This document shows, piece after piece, positions 37,960 through 46,416 of a stretch of 64,000 nucleotides of DNA. The stretch is taken from assembly GCA_021782815.1 (NCBI GenBank), contig JAJXUO010000002.1, positions 61,779-125,778 of the forward strand, in the 5' to 3' direction. Source of the stretch: Pseudomonadota bacterium (lineage in GTDB: Bacteria > Pseudomonadota > Alphaproteobacteria > Rhodospirillales > Magnetospirillaceae). Under the pieces are notes generated by a model. The model ran no database searches. It worked only from the letters and a program-made list of their open reading frames with translations, and had not been told where the DNA came from. The position numbers and the translations under genes were made by a program. Positions within the stretch are counted from its first letter, which is position 1; each line of letters opens with the position of its first letter.

Positions 37960-38667
37960 GTGCAGGATCAGGATTTTTCCCTGCTGAAATCCCTTCACAT
38001 GCCGATCAATCCGGAAGGATGGCGCTTCATTCCGCTGTTCGGTCTGGCGGCTCTCGTCCTGTTCCTGATCTGGCATCCGCTGGGCTGGCTGGGCCTGCTG
38101 CTGACCGCCTGGTGCGCCTACTTCTTCCGCGATCCGGTGCGCACCACGCCCTGCCGCGACGGCCTGGTGATCAGCCCCGCCGACGGCGTGGTGCAGATGA
38201 TCCAGCCGGCGCCGCCGCCCCCCGAACTCGACATGGGCGACGCGCCGCTGACCCGCATCACCGTCTTCATGAACGTCTTCAACGTGCATGTGAATCGCAT
38301 CCCCTTCCCCGGCACCGTGATCAAGCGCGCCTATCGGCCCGGCCGCTTCTTCAACGCCGCCCTCGACAAGGCCTCGGCCCATAATGAGCGCATGTCGATC
38401 CGCCTGCAGCTGGCCGACGGCCGCGAGCTGGCCTTCGTGCAGATCGCCGGCCTGGTGGCCCGGCGCATCCGCTGCGACATCGACGAAGGCCAGCAGGTGC
38501 AGACCGGCGAGCGCTTCGGCCTGATCCGCTTCGGCAGCCGCGTCGACGTTTATCTGCCCGACGGCGTGGCGCCGCTGGTCTGCGTCGGCCAGACCGCCAT
38601 CGCCGGCGAGACCGTGCTGGCCGACATGACCGCGAGCGAGGCCGCCCGCGCCGGAGTCTCGCGCTGA
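37960..38667 (+). CDS. psd: Phosphatidylserine decarboxylase proenzyme
   Basis: Psd decarboxylates phosphatidylserine to phosphatidylethanolamine at the inner membrane. The GTG at 37960 is preceded by AGGAGA with 9-nt spacing. The 235-residue product is the short alphaproteobacterial form. It has a hydrophobic segment near 22-50, then [23 protein letters not shown] and [15 protein letters not shown]. The self-cleavage site that forms the pyruvoyl group is in [11 protein letters not shown], at Gly-Ser. The stop overlaps the pssA ATG, coupling the two consecutive pathway steps. Confidence 0.95.
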   Translation: MQDQDFSLLKSLHMPINPEGWRFIPLFGLAALVLFLIWHPLGWLGLLLTAWCAYFFRDPVRTTPCRDGLVISPADGVVQMIQPAPPPPELDMGDAPLTRITVFMNVFNVHVNRIPFPGTVIKRAYRPGRFFNAALDKASAHNERMSIRLQLADGRELAFVQIAGLVARRIRCDIDEGQQVQTGERFGLIRFGSRVDVYLPDGVAPLVCVGQTAIAGETVLADMTASEAARAGVSR

Positions 38668-39473
38668 TGTTCAAGCCCCGCCGTCCGCCGCGCCTGCCCG
38701 GACTTTCCATCAATAAGCTGATCCCCAACATCCTGACCATGCTGGCCCTGTGCGCCGGCCTGACCGCCATCCGCTTCGGTCTGCACGGCAAATGGGAAGC
38801 CGGGGTGATGTCCATATTGCTGGCCGCCGTGCTGGATGGACTGGACGGCCGGGTGGCCCGCATGCTGCACGGCACCAGCAAATTCGGCGCCGAGCTCGAT
38901 TCCCTGTCCGATTTCGTCAGCTTCGGCGTCGCCCCCTCCATGCTGCTCTATTTCTGGACCATGCAACGGGCGGGCGGGGTCGGCTGGGCCCTGGTGTTGC
39001 TGTTCTCGGTGTGCTGCGCCCTGCGCCTGGCCCGCTTCAACACCATGATCGGCCAACCCGACATGCCGTCCTACGCCTATAACTTTTTCACCGGGGTGCC
39101 GGCGCCGGCGGCGGCGGGCATGGTGCTGCTGCCGATGATCGCCAGCTTCCAGGCCGACGCCGAGCTGTTCGCCAGCCCGGCCATCAATGCCGCCTTCCTG
39201 GTGGGGGTGTCGTTCCTGATGGTCAGCAAGGTGCCGACCTTTTCCGGCAAGCGTTTCCGCATCCCCCATTCCTACGTGCTGCCGGTGCTGTTGCTGGTGG
39301 GGCTGCTCACCGCCTTCCTGGTCACCGCGCCCTGGACCACCATTTCCGTGCTGGGCTTGATCTACATGGTCAGCATCCCCATTTCCGTTAGGGCTTTTTC
39401 CCGTTTGCGTAAGCAGGCGGCAGACCTGCGGGCCGAGGGCGGCAGCCATGACGCCCACGCAGGGCATGAGTAA
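38667..39473 (+). CDS. pssA: CDP-diacylglycerol-serine O-phosphatidyltransferase
   Basis: PssA makes phosphatidylserine, the substrate of Psd. This 268-residue membrane enzyme has the CDP-alcohol phosphotransferase motif in LDGLDGRVARMLHGTSKFGAELDSLSD, split here as LDGLDGRVARML and GAELDSLSD. It preserves DG-AR-G-D-D spacing near residues 60-85. Six or more hydrophobic segments follow the start INKLIPNILTMLALCAG. It begins at the last base of psd (TGATG), so it is translationally coupled. Confidence 0.95.
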   Translation: MFKPRRPPRLPGLSINKLIPNILTMLALCAGLTAIRFGLHGKWEAGVMSILLAAVLDGLDGRVARMLHGTSKFGAELDSLSDFVSFGVAPSMLLYFWTMQRAGGVGWALVLLFSVCCALRLARFNTMIGQPDMPSYAYNFFTGVPAPAAAGMVLLPMIASFQADAELFASPAINAAFLVGVSFLMVSKVPTFSGKRFRIPHSYVLPVLLLVGLLTAFLVTAPWTTISVLGLIYMVSIPISVRAFSRLRKQAADLRAEGGSHDAHAGHE

Positions 39474-39491
39474 AAATAGTCTTATAATCAA

Positions 39492-39546
39492 GGGGCTAGA
39501 CCACAAACCTGTTGCAGTTTGGCAACTCTGTCACAAAAATAGCCCC
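39492..39546 (+). terminator. Possible psd-pssA terminator
   Basis: GGGGCTA (39492-39498) pairs with TAGCCCC (39540-39546), enclosing a smaller GTTGC...GGCAAC hairpin. GCTTTTCC follows. The long loop makes this less certain than other terminators here. Confidence 0.5.
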
Positions 39547-39574
39547 GCTTTTCCGGATTCCCCCCCCTGGCCCG

Positions 39575-39603
39575 TTGAGTTGCAACGCACCTTGGACTAG
39601 ATA
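39575..39603 (+). promoter_or_regulatory. Sigma-70-type promoter of the OmpA-family gene
   Basis: TTGAGT and TAGATA are separated by exactly 17 nt, about 50 bp before the start codon. The -10 extends to TAGATAT. The overlapping GTTGCAAC palindrome (39579-39586) could be an operator. Confidence 0.6.
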
Positions 39604-39651
39604 TGGGGGCAAGCACTTTTTGTTGTTCTTCCCTGAAGGGTGAAGCTAATC

Positions 39652-40701
39652 ATGCGTATCGCTACTGGTATCCTCGCCGCCGGCTTGGTGGCTGGCCTGT
39701 CCACCGCCGCTCTGGCCGATGGCTGGTATGTTGGTGCTGAAACGGGCCTGAACCTGGTCCCCGCTCAGAAGTACAAGACCGCTGCCGGCAAGCAGAAGGT
39801 CACCACCGATCCCGGTTTCGGCCTGCTGGGCAATGCCGGCTACGACTTCGGCTCGGTGCGCCTGGAAGGCGAGCTGGGTTGGCGCTACAACGGCGTCAAC
39901 AAGGCCAACGGCCTTGGCGGCGACGGCAACTTCCAGCCGGCCGACCTGATGGTCAACGCCCTGTACGACTTCCACAACAGCACCGCCTGGACGCCTTATG
40001 TCGGCGTCGGCGTCGGCGGTGTGGACACCTTCGCCAACAAGGTGCGCAACACCACCGGCACTCTGACCAACGATAGCGACATCAACTTCGCCTACCAGGG
40101 CATTGCCGGCCTCAGCTACGCGCTGAACAGCAACCTGTCCATCAACGGCGAATACCGCTACCTGCGCACGCTGGAAAACAGCTTCAATTCCGACACCGGC
40201 TCCAACGGCATGGTGGGCGATGTGAAGGGCCCCTATCAGGCGCACAGCATCCTGGTGGGCTTCACCTACAAGTTCGGCGCCCCGCCGGCTCCGGCCCCCG
40301 AGGCCGCCCCTGTTCCGGCTCCGGTGGCCGCTCCGGCCCCCGCCCCGGTGCATCACATGACCCAGGCCGTGATCGCCAAGTCCTACCTGGTGTTCTTCGA
40401 CTTCGATAAGTCCAACATCACCCCCGAAGCCCAGAAGATCATCAACCAGGCCGCCGCCAACGCCAAGGCCAGCCGCGCCACCAACCTGAACCTGATCGGC
40501 CACACCGACGCCGTGGGTTCGGAAAAGTACAACATGGCCCTGTCGCTGCGTCGCGCCAATGCCGTGAAGGCCGCCCTGGTCAAGCTGGGCATCCCCGCCG
40601 ACGACATCTCGGTGGTGGGCAAGGGCAAGACCGATCCGCTGGTCCCCACCAAGGACGGCGTGCGCGAGGCTCAGAACCGCCGCGTGCAGATCCTGCTGTA
40701 A
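39652..40701 (+). CDS. OmpA-family outer membrane protein
   Basis: This 349-residue protein has a signal peptide (MRIATGILAAGLVAGLSTAALA, cleaved before DGWYVGAE) and an eight-stranded beta-barrel (about 25-210, for example YDFGSVRLEGELGWRYNG and TPYVGVGVGGVDTF). A Pro/Ala hinge (215-240) follows, then an OmpA peptidoglycan-binding domain with FFDFDKSNITPEAQKII, LIGHTDAVGS and REAQNRRVQILL. The ATG at 39652 is preferred over a GTG four codons upstream because it starts the signal peptide. Codon use is more biased than in its neighbours, as expected for an abundant porin. Monocistronic. Confidence 0.94.
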   Translation: MRIATGILAAGLVAGLSTAALADGWYVGAETGLNLVPAQKYKTAAGKQKVTTDPGFGLLGNAGYDFGSVRLEGELGWRYNGVNKANGLGGDGNFQPADLMVNALYDFHNSTAWTPYVGVGVGGVDTFANKVRNTTGTLTNDSDINFAYQGIAGLSYALNSNLSINGEYRYLRTLENSFNSDTGSNGMVGDVKGPYQAHSILVGFTYKFGAPPAPAPEAAPVPAPVAAPAPAPVHHMTQAVIAKSYLVFFDFDKSNITPEAQKIINQAAANAKASRATNLNLIGHTDAVGSEKYNMALSLRRANAVKAALVKLGIPADDISVVGKGKTDPLVPTKDGVREAQNRRVQILL

Positions 40702-40724
40702 TCCTCCGCTCGACGGAAGACCGG

Positions 40725-40758
40725 AAAACCCCCGCGGGTCAGCCCGCGGGGGTTTTTT
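40725..40758 (+). terminator. Intrinsic terminator of the OmpA-family gene
   Basis: AAAACCCCCGCGGG pairs perfectly with CCCGCGGGGGTTTT around TCAG and ends in a six-T run. A textbook terminator. Confidence 0.96.
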
Positions 40759-40839
40759 CTTGCCCGCCCTCTGTCGCTATGCGTGTGAAAGCCGCTTTGC
40801 AATAAAAGCGGCGATTTTGTTGCAACGCGGCATTTTTTA

Positions 40840-40869
40840 TTGACCTGTGCGGCTTTCCGCACATACCCT
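40840..40869 (+). promoter_or_regulatory. Phasin promoter with inverted repeat in the spacer
   Basis: TTGACC (40840-40845) and TACCCT (40864-40869) are 18 nt apart. The spacer is exactly TGTGCGG-CTTT-CCGCACA, a perfect 7-bp inverted repeat. Upstream are two TTGCAA-containing sites. The layout suggests a repressor, by analogy PhaR of phasin genes; the regulator is inferred. Confidence 0.5.
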
Positions 40870-40915
40870 GCGCGCGGGGGATGTTCATCGGCACACCAAC
40901 CGGAGGGTTCTGAAA

Positions 40916-41350
40916 ATGGCGAAGCAGCCCGAAAAAGCGTTCTTTGATTTCGACGTCTCCAAGATGATCGGCGAGTTCAAGGTGCCCGGTCTCGACGTTG
41001 AGGGGCTGATGGCCTCGCAGCGTAAGAACATCGAAGCCCTGACCCAGGCCAACAAGCTGGCCCTGGAAGGGGTGCAGGCCGTGTTCAAGCGTCAGGCGGA
41101 AATCCTCCGTCAGGCCGTTGAGGAAGCCGCCTCCGCCGCCAAGGAATTGGCCGACGCCTCCTCGCCGCAGGACAAGGCCGTCCGCCAGACCGAACTGACC
41201 AAGGACGTGTTCGAACGCGGCTTGGCCAATGCCCGCGAACTGTCAGAAATCATCGCCAAGTCCAACAGCGAAGCCTGCGATCTTTTGAACAAGCGCTTCA
41301 CCCAGGTCCTGGACGAAATCAAGGACGGCATCCGCAAGGTCGGCGCCTGA
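40916..41350 (+). CDS. Phasin family protein
   Basis: Phasins coat polyhydroxyalkanoate granules. This 144-residue amphipathic helical protein matches the family in GLDVEGLMASQRKNIEALTQ, ANKLALEGVQAVFKRQAEIL and the C-terminal SNSEACDLLNKRFTQVLDEI. The ATG at 40916 has a strong SD, GGAGGG, 9 nt upstream; the longer frame from 40847 runs through the promoter. Single-gene unit with its own promoter and terminator. The phaJ-like gene at 55602 supports polyhydroxyalkanoate metabolism in this organism. Confidence 0.93.
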   Translation: MAKQPEKAFFDFDVSKMIGEFKVPGLDVEGLMASQRKNIEALTQANKLALEGVQAVFKRQAEILRQAVEEAASAAKELADASSPQDKAVRQTELTKDVFERGLANARELSEIIAKSNSEACDLLNKRFTQVLDEIKDGIRKVGA

Positions 41351-41370
41351 GCATTACGCCTACTGCATGA

Positions 41371-41406
41371 AAAACGGCCATCCGAGGGCGCTCGGATGGC
41401 CGTTTT
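41371..41406. terminator. Bidirectional intrinsic terminator after phasin gene
   Basis: AAAACGGCCATCCGAG pairs perfectly with CTCGGATGGCCGTTTT around GGCG. It serves the phasin gene and the convergent unknown gene. Confidence 0.95.
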
Positions 41407-41427
41407 CGTTCGCCCGCCAAGCCGGCG

Positions 41428-42759
41428 TCAGTGCGGGCTCATCCCCAGCTGATTGTTGACGACGCAGGCCGGCGCCAAACGCTTCAGCTCCTTCTCGAGA
41501 TCGGGGCGGCGCGCCCGGCAGACGGTGCGCAGGCATTCCTGCTCGTCCACCTCGTTGCCGGACCGACGGTTCTGCTCTTCCAGCTGCTTGACCGCCGCCA
41601 CCAGATCGCGCAGGGCCTTCTGGCAGAAGCTCTGATATTTGCGCAGTTTCACCTGTTCGTCCTGATCGTCGGGGATCAGGGAATAGATCGGGCCGAACAA
41701 GCCCAGGAACAGGGTGTCGCCCAAACCTTCCTGAGCGGTTTTCAGGAACATCTGCATCTGATCGCGGTTCAGATGCAGTTCCAGCATGGCATCCAGCGCG
41801 AACTCGTTGAGAACGTCGAGGAAATCGGCCAGGGCGGCGATATCCTGCTGGCTGATGCGGCGGTCCTCCACCAGCTTCTTGGCGGTATCCTTGTTGGCCA
41901 GCACGTCCCACTTCTTCTTGGCGTCCACCCCGGCGCCGGCCAGGGCGCCGTGCACGGTGTCGAAGCCGGCCTCGCCCAGTTCGCTGACGGTGGCCGAGGC
42001 CAGCACGTTATGTTCCAGCATTTCCTGGATCAGGGCCGGATCCTTCAGCACCTGCTCGGCCTTCTGCAGATCCGCCATGGCCAGTTGCGCCAGGCGCTGC
42101 AGCCGCTCCTCGGTGTCCATGCGGGTGATGCCGATACCCAGCTTGCTGAAGACATGGGCGGGAATTTCCACATAGATGGGGAAGAATCGCACCTGCCACT
42201 CGAAATCGAGATGGTCCTTGATGGCGGCGTAGAAGCGGCCCGAGCGGCTTTGCCCGCTGGGCGGCGGACGATCCTCGCCGTGATTGCGGCGGAACAGTTC
42301 CGAAAGCTTGGCCACATTGACGAAGCGCAGCAGATAGGATTGCTGCGGCGGTTTCTTCTGCCCCGCCGCCTTGACCTTGACCTTGCTGGGATCGATGGGA
42401 TCGCCGAAATGCTGCTCGGCATAGGAGCGCATGCCGGTGCGCACCACCATGCCGATCACCTCGTCCACCGAACGGCCGCATTTCAACCGCACGCCGTCGT
42501 CGGCCACCACCTCGCCGTCCTCGCCCAGCAGGAAGAGGTTGAACAGATCGCGCTTGGCCCGGAAAATTTTGAAGCAGCCGTCCAGAAGCTCGGGGCTTTC
42601 CATGATGGCCTTGTAGGCATCGGGCACCGAGGCCAGGGGCGGCAGCAACTGACGGAAGGTTTCGGCCACCGGTCCCTTCAGCATGCGGCTGATTTCGCGC
42701 CGGGCGGTGGCGTCGGGGCTTTCGGCTTTCACGGTGGATGCGGACTCGGCCATGGTCAA
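41428..42759 (-). CDS. Uncharacterised soluble protein, 443 aa; N-terminal module shared with 51569-52684
   Basis: I cannot name this family. It is a charged, mostly helical protein without signal peptide or membrane segments. Residues about 50-115 (SPELLDGCFKIFRAKRDLFN, GEDGEVVADDGVRLKCGRSV, VVRTGMRSYAEQHFG) align by eye with the start of the protein at 51569-52684, giving a common P-x-L/I-L...F...FR...DG...L-x-CG pattern. The middle contains KLGIGITRMDTEERLQRLAQ. The last 60 residues hold three Cys (EQECLRTVCRARR, PACVVNNQLG). Monocistronic; function unknown. Confidence 0.8.
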   Translation of the reverse strand: MTMAESASTVKAESPDATARREISRMLKGPVAETFRQLLPPLASVPDAYKAIMESPELLDGCFKIFRAKRDLFNLFLLGEDGEVVADDGVRLKCGRSVDEVIGMVVRTGMRSYAEQHFGDPIDPSKVKVKAAGQKKPPQQSYLLRFVNVAKLSELFRRNHGEDRPPPSGQSRSGRFYAAIKDHLDFEWQVRFFPIYVEIPAHVFSKLGIGITRMDTEERLQRLAQLAMADLQKAEQVLKDPALIQEMLEHNVLASATVSELGEAGFDTVHGALAGAGVDAKKKWDVLANKDTAKKLVEDRRISQQDIAALADFLDVLNEFALDAMLELHLNRDQMQMFLKTAQEGLGDTLFLGLFGPIYSLIPDDQDEQVKLRKYQSFCQKALRDLVAAVKQLEEQNRRSGNEVDEQECLRTVCRARRPDLEKELKRLAPACVVNNQLGMSPH

Positions 42760-42901
42760 CCTTCATACGAACGTGCGAGCAGGATACCCGACACAGGAAA
42801 ATCCGCAATGACCGGAATGGCGGGGTCATCGGGTGAACGCGCGATCGTTGTTCGCTTGAAGGGGATTTTCGCCGCGTTGGCGCGATGAGCGCCCGGCATG
42901 G

Positions 42902-44263
42902 TCACAACGGCATCCGCAGGCGCACCCGCAAGCCCCCCAGGGGGCTATCCTCCAGTTTCAGTTCGCCGCCATGGCTGTGCACCAGATCGCGGGCGATGGT
43001 CAGGCCCAGCCCCACGCCGCCGGTCTGCGGATTGCGCGAGCTTTCCAGGCGCACGAAGGCCTTGAACACCTCTTCCCGCTTGTCGGCGGGAATGCCCGGC
43101 CCATCATCGTCGATGATCACCTCGATGCCGTCGGCCCGCCGCCCGGCGCGGATGGCCACATGGCGGCCGTAGCGCACGGCATTGCCCGCCAGATTCATCA
43201 GGGTGCGGGCCATGGCGTGCGGGCGGCACAACAGGGTGATCTCCTCCTCGCAATGCAGATCCACCGCCGCCCCTTCCCGGCGCAGCTTGCCGGCCACGTC
43301 CTCCAGCAACGCCACCAGATCGGTCTGTTCGGCCTTTTCCGTCCCTTCGCCGCGGGCAAAGGCCAGATAGCCTTCCACCATGCGCTCCATGTCGGCCACA
43401 TCCTCGGTCAGATCGGCGACGTCCTCGCCCGTCATCATCGCCAATTGCAGTTTCATCCGGGTCAGCGGCGTGCGCAAATCGTGAGAAACCCCGGCCAGCA
43501 TCTCGGTGCGCTGCGCCACCTGCCGTTTCAAACGGTCGCGCATCAGGGTGAAGGCGGCGGCGGCCTGACGCACCTCGGCGGCGCCCTCGGCGCGGAAATT
43601 CGGGACGTCGAGCCCCTTGCCGAAACTGTCGGCGGCGGCGGCCAGACGGCGCACCGCCCGCACCTGATTGCGCATGAACAGGGTGGCGATGCCGAACAGC
43701 AGCATGGAGGTGCCCACCATCCACAGCACGAAGATGGTGGTGGTGGGGCTGTAAAGCCGCTTGCGCGACACCCGCACCGTCAGCACCCCGTCCTTCAGTT
43801 GCACCTTGATGAGGATGGTGCGCTCGGAATGCACCGTATCGATGAACACCGGCCGCCCCAGACGCTCGGCCATGGCCCCCATCAGGTTGGTCTCCAGACT
43901 GTAGCCGGTGAGCAGGGTTTCCAGCGGCGACGCCGCCCCCAGCATGCCGGTATGCTTGAGGATGCCCCCCTCCTCCAGCCCGAACTCGGCGCCCATGCGC
44001 CAGCCCGCCGTGGTGAAGATGGCTTCGCGGTTGGCCCGTCCGGGATAAAGCCGCAAAAGATCGGCCACCGTGCCGATATCGCCGGCCAGCCCGGTGGACA
44101 GGCGGCGCGTCACCATATCCCAGTGGGTGCCGTAGAACACATAGGCCGACACCAGCTGCAGCAGCACCAGCGGCGTCACCAGGATCAGCAGCGAACGCCC
44201 CAGCAGCCCCTTGGGCAGCCGGGCCTTGACCAGGCGCATCAGGCCGTGCGTCAGTCCCGCCAT
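42902..44263 (-). CDS. EnvZ/OmpR-type sensor histidine kinase
   Basis: This 453-residue inner-membrane kinase has membrane helices at about 20-42 (LLGRSLLILVTPLVLLQLVS) and about 176-196, enclosing a periplasmic domain of about 130 residues. A HAMP linker (RNQVRAVRRLAAAADSFGKG) is followed by the H-box MLAGVSHDLRTPLTRMKLQL. The HATPase shows TLMNLAGNAVRYGRHVAIR, IDDDGPGIPADKR and GGVGLGLTIARDL. It overlaps the response-regulator stop by 13 nt, so it is the third gene of the petP-petR-kinase unit and the probable partner of that regulator. Confidence 0.92.
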   Translation of the reverse strand: MAGLTHGLMRLVKARLPKGLLGRSLLILVTPLVLLQLVSAYVFYGTHWDMVTRRLSTGLAGDIGTVADLLRLYPGRANREAIFTTAGWRMGAEFGLEEGGILKHTGMLGAASPLETLLTGYSLETNLMGAMAERLGRPVFIDTVHSERTILIKVQLKDGVLTVRVSRKRLYSPTTTIFVLWMVGTSMLLFGIATLFMRNQVRAVRRLAAAADSFGKGLDVPNFRAEGAAEVRQAAAAFTLMRDRLKRQVAQRTEMLAGVSHDLRTPLTRMKLQLAMMTGEDVADLTEDVADMERMVEGYLAFARGEGTEKAEQTDLVALLEDVAGKLRREGAAVDLHCEEEITLLCRPHAMARTLMNLAGNAVRYGRHVAIRAGRRADGIEVIIDDDGPGIPADKREEVFKAFVRLESSRNPQTGGVGLGLTIARDLVHSHGGELKLEDSPLGGLRVRLRMPL

Positions 44264-44940
44264 AGCACGTAGCCCCGGCCCCGCACCGTTTGCAGATAGC
44301 GCGGCTGGCGGGGATCGTCCTCGATCTTCTTGCGCAGCCGGGTCACCTGCACGTCGACGGTGCGCAGATTGCCGTCATTGCCGGTGGCCGCGCCCAGATC
44401 CTCGCGGCTCAGGGTTTCGCCCGGCTGTGCCGCCAGCACCGCCAGCAGCGCCGCCTCGGCGGTGGTCAGATGAATCTGTTCGCCGTCCCGGCGCAATTCG
44501 CCGCGCTCCAGATCGAAGAGAAAAGCGCCGAAACGGCAGGTGTCCGGCGCTCCTTGCGCCGGTTCGCGGGCGGTGCGCCGCAGAATGGAACCGATGCGCA
44601 GCAGCAGCTCGCGCGGCTCGAATGGCTTGGTCAGATAATCGTCGGCCCCGGATTCGAAACCCTGGATACGGTCGACGCCCTCCCCCATGGCGGTCAGCAG
44701 CAACACCGGCAACGCCACCCCCTCGGCGCGCAGCGCCCGCACCAGCTCCAGCCCGGTTTCGCCCGGCATCATCACGTCGAGCACCATGAGATCGAAGGCC
44801 ACGGCCGCCAGCTGGCGGCGGGCCTCGGCGGCATCGGCGGCCACCGATACCAGAAAGCCGTTGTCGCTGAGATATTTCCGCAGCAGGCCGCGCAGGCGGG
44901 TATCGTCGTCCACCACCAGGATATGCGGAGCCTCGTCCAT
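44251..44940 (-). CDS. petR: OmpR-family response regulator, PetR-like
   Basis: This 229-residue two-domain regulator has a receiver with the acidic pocket VVDDD (about 9-13), the phospho-acceptor in FDLMVLDVMMPGETGLE (about Asp56) and the Lys in DDYLTKPFEPRE. The winged-helix DNA-binding domain is at 130-229 (LTTAEAALLAVLAAQPGETL, TVDVQVTRLRKKIEDDPRQP, YLQTVRGRGYVL). Adjacency to a MarR-type gene 6 nt upstream matches the petP-petR pair, required for cytochrome bc1 expression in Rhodobacter capsulatus. Function here is inferred from that pairing. Confidence 0.88.
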   Translation of the reverse strand: MDEAPHILVVDDDTRLRGLLRKYLSDNGFLVSVAADAAEARRQLAAVAFDLMVLDVMMPGETGLELVRALRAEGVALPVLLLTAMGEGVDRIQGFESGADDYLTKPFEPRELLLRIGSILRRTAREPAQGAPDTCRFGAFLFDLERGELRRDGEQIHLTTAEAALLAVLAAQPGETLSREDLGAATGNDGNLRTVDVQVTRLRKKIEDDPRQPRYLQTVRGRGYVLWRD

Positions 44941-44946
44941 GGCCGC

Positions 44947-45462
44947 CTAGCTCCGCCCGCGCGGCGGGACACGCGCCGGCAGGCGCTGGGGAAAGCGGGC
45001 GCGGTCCTTCTCGTCGATCAGGCCCAGCATGACCTTGCGGAACCCCTGCACCGCCTCGGCGCCGGCCTCGCGATAGGCGCGGGCGATGCGCTGACGCTGC
45101 TCCTCGGTCAACTGCCGCTCCAGGGCCACGCCCTTTTCCGTCAGCTCCAGCAGACGCTGACGGCGGTCGCGCAGGCCCGGCGTCTGAATGATGAAGCCCT
45201 CGGTCACCAGTTGCGACAACACCCGCGACAGGCTTTGCTTGGTGATGCCCAGGGTGGCCAGCAGATCGCTGACGGTGATGCCCGGCGAACGCCCGACGAA
45301 GTAGATCACCCGGTGGTGCGCCCGCCCGAATCCGTAGTCCGCCAGGATGACGTCGGGCTCCGCCGTGAAATCGCGATAGGCGAAAAACAGCATCTCGATG
45401 CCCTGCCGCAGTTCCTCCTCGCGCAGGAACAGCAGATTCACGCCGGATTTTATGTCAGCCAT
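44947..45462 (-). CDS. petP: MarR-family regulator, PetP-like
   Basis: This 171-residue winged-helix protein matches MarR and PetP. RAHHRVIYFVGRSPGITVSD is followed by recognition region LLATLGITKQSLSRVLSQLV and wing PGLRDRRQRLLELTEKG. The N-terminus has LLFLREEELRQGIEMLFFAYRDF, typical of PetP. First gene of petP-petR-kinase, divergent from ilvE across 78 bp. That gap contains a perfect GTAAT-TAT-ATTAC inverted repeat, a plausible autoregulatory site. The stop is 6 nt from the petR start. Confidence 0.9.
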   Translation of the reverse strand: MADIKSGVNLLFLREEELRQGIEMLFFAYRDFTAEPDVILADYGFGRAHHRVIYFVGRSPGITVSDLLATLGITKQSLSRVLSQLVTEGFIIQTPGLRDRRQRLLELTEKGVALERQLTEEQRQRIARAYREAGAEAVQGFRKVMLGLIDEKDRARFPQRLPARVPPRGRS

Positions 45463-45507
45463 ATTGACTTATTTACCATGAAATGTTACTCATAGACTCA
45501 AGCTTAC

Positions 45508-45520
45508 GTAATTATATTAC
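45508..45520. promoter_or_regulatory. Inverted repeat GTAAT-TAT-ATTAC, candidate MarR-type operator
   Basis: A perfect AT-rich inverted repeat in the petP-ilvE divergent promoter region. MarR proteins bind short AT-rich palindromes beside their own genes, so PetP is the obvious candidate. A TTGACT -35-like hexamer lies nearby at 45464-45469. Confidence 0.45.
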
Positions 45521-45540
45521 CTACCCGCAAGGAAAAGGCG

Positions 45541-46416
45541 ATGACTCCTCCCCCATTTGACGACCGCGACGGCCTGATCTGGCTCGACGGCGCCCTGGTT
45601 CCCTGGCGCGACGCCCGGGTTCACGTTCTCACCCATGCCCTACACTATGCCTCGGCCGTGTTCGAAGGGGAACGGGTCTATCAGGGTCAGGTGTTCAAAC
45701 TGACCGAACATTCCGAACGCCTGGTGCGGTCGGGGCGCATCCTGGGCTTCCAACTGCCGTGGTCGGTGGCCGAGATCGATGCCGCCACCCGCGCCACCGT
45801 GGCCGCCAACGGCATCGGCGACGGCTATGTCCGCCCCATCGCCTGGCGCGGCGCCGAGCAAATGGGCGTGGCCCCCACCGGCACCAAAATCCATCTGGCC
45901 ATCGCCACCTGGGTCTGGCCCTCCTATTTCCCGCCGGAACTGCGCAGCAAGGGCCTGCGCCTGACCATTTCGCCGTGGAAGCGCCCCCAGCCCGACACCG
46001 CTCCCACCCAGGCCAAGGCGGCCGGGCTTTACATGATCGGCACCCTGTCGAAACAGGCGGCCGAGGACGCCGGCTACAGCGACAGCATCCTGCTGGACTG
46101 GCGCGGCAATCTGGCCGAGGCCAGCGGCGCCAACATGTTCCTGGTGATGGAGGGGGTGTTGCACACCCCCCTGCCCGACTGCTTCCTCGACGGCATCACC
46201 CGGCGCACGGTGATGGCCCTGGCCCGGGCCCGCGGCCTGGAGGTGGTGGAACGCCACATAAGGCCCGAGGAGCTGGCCAAGGCTCAGGAGGTGTTTTTAA
46301 CCGGCACCGCCGCCGAGATCACCCCGGTGGCGGAAATCGACGCCTATCACTTTACCCCCGGCGCGGTGACGGCGGCGCTGATCGCCGATTACGACGCCCT
46401 GGTGGGGCGGGTGTAA
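45541..46416 (+). CDS. ilvE: Branched-chain amino acid aminotransferase
   Basis: This PLP fold-IV transaminase acts on Leu, Ile and Val. The start, with AAGGAAAAGG upstream, gives 291 residues. DGLIWLDGALVPWRDARVHV and THALHYASAVFEGERVYQGQ are family hallmarks. The PLP lysine is in TQAKAAGLYMIGTLSKQAAE near residue 158. The phosphate-binding region is EASGANMFLVM and then LDGITRRTVMALAR. The last conserved block is EVFLTGTAAEITPVAEID. Divergent from petP; its stop touches the convergent unknown gene. Confidence 0.95.
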   Translation: MTPPPFDDRDGLIWLDGALVPWRDARVHVLTHALHYASAVFEGERVYQGQVFKLTEHSERLVRSGRILGFQLPWSVAEIDAATRATVAANGIGDGYVRPIAWRGAEQMGVAPTGTKIHLAIATWVWPSYFPPELRSKGLRLTISPWKRPQPDTAPTQAKAAGLYMIGTLSKQAAEDAGYSDSILLDWRGNLAEASGANMFLVMEGVLHTPLPDCFLDGITRRTVMALARARGLEVVERHIRPEELAKAQEVFLTGTAAEITPVAEIDAYHFTPGAVTAALIADYDALVGRV

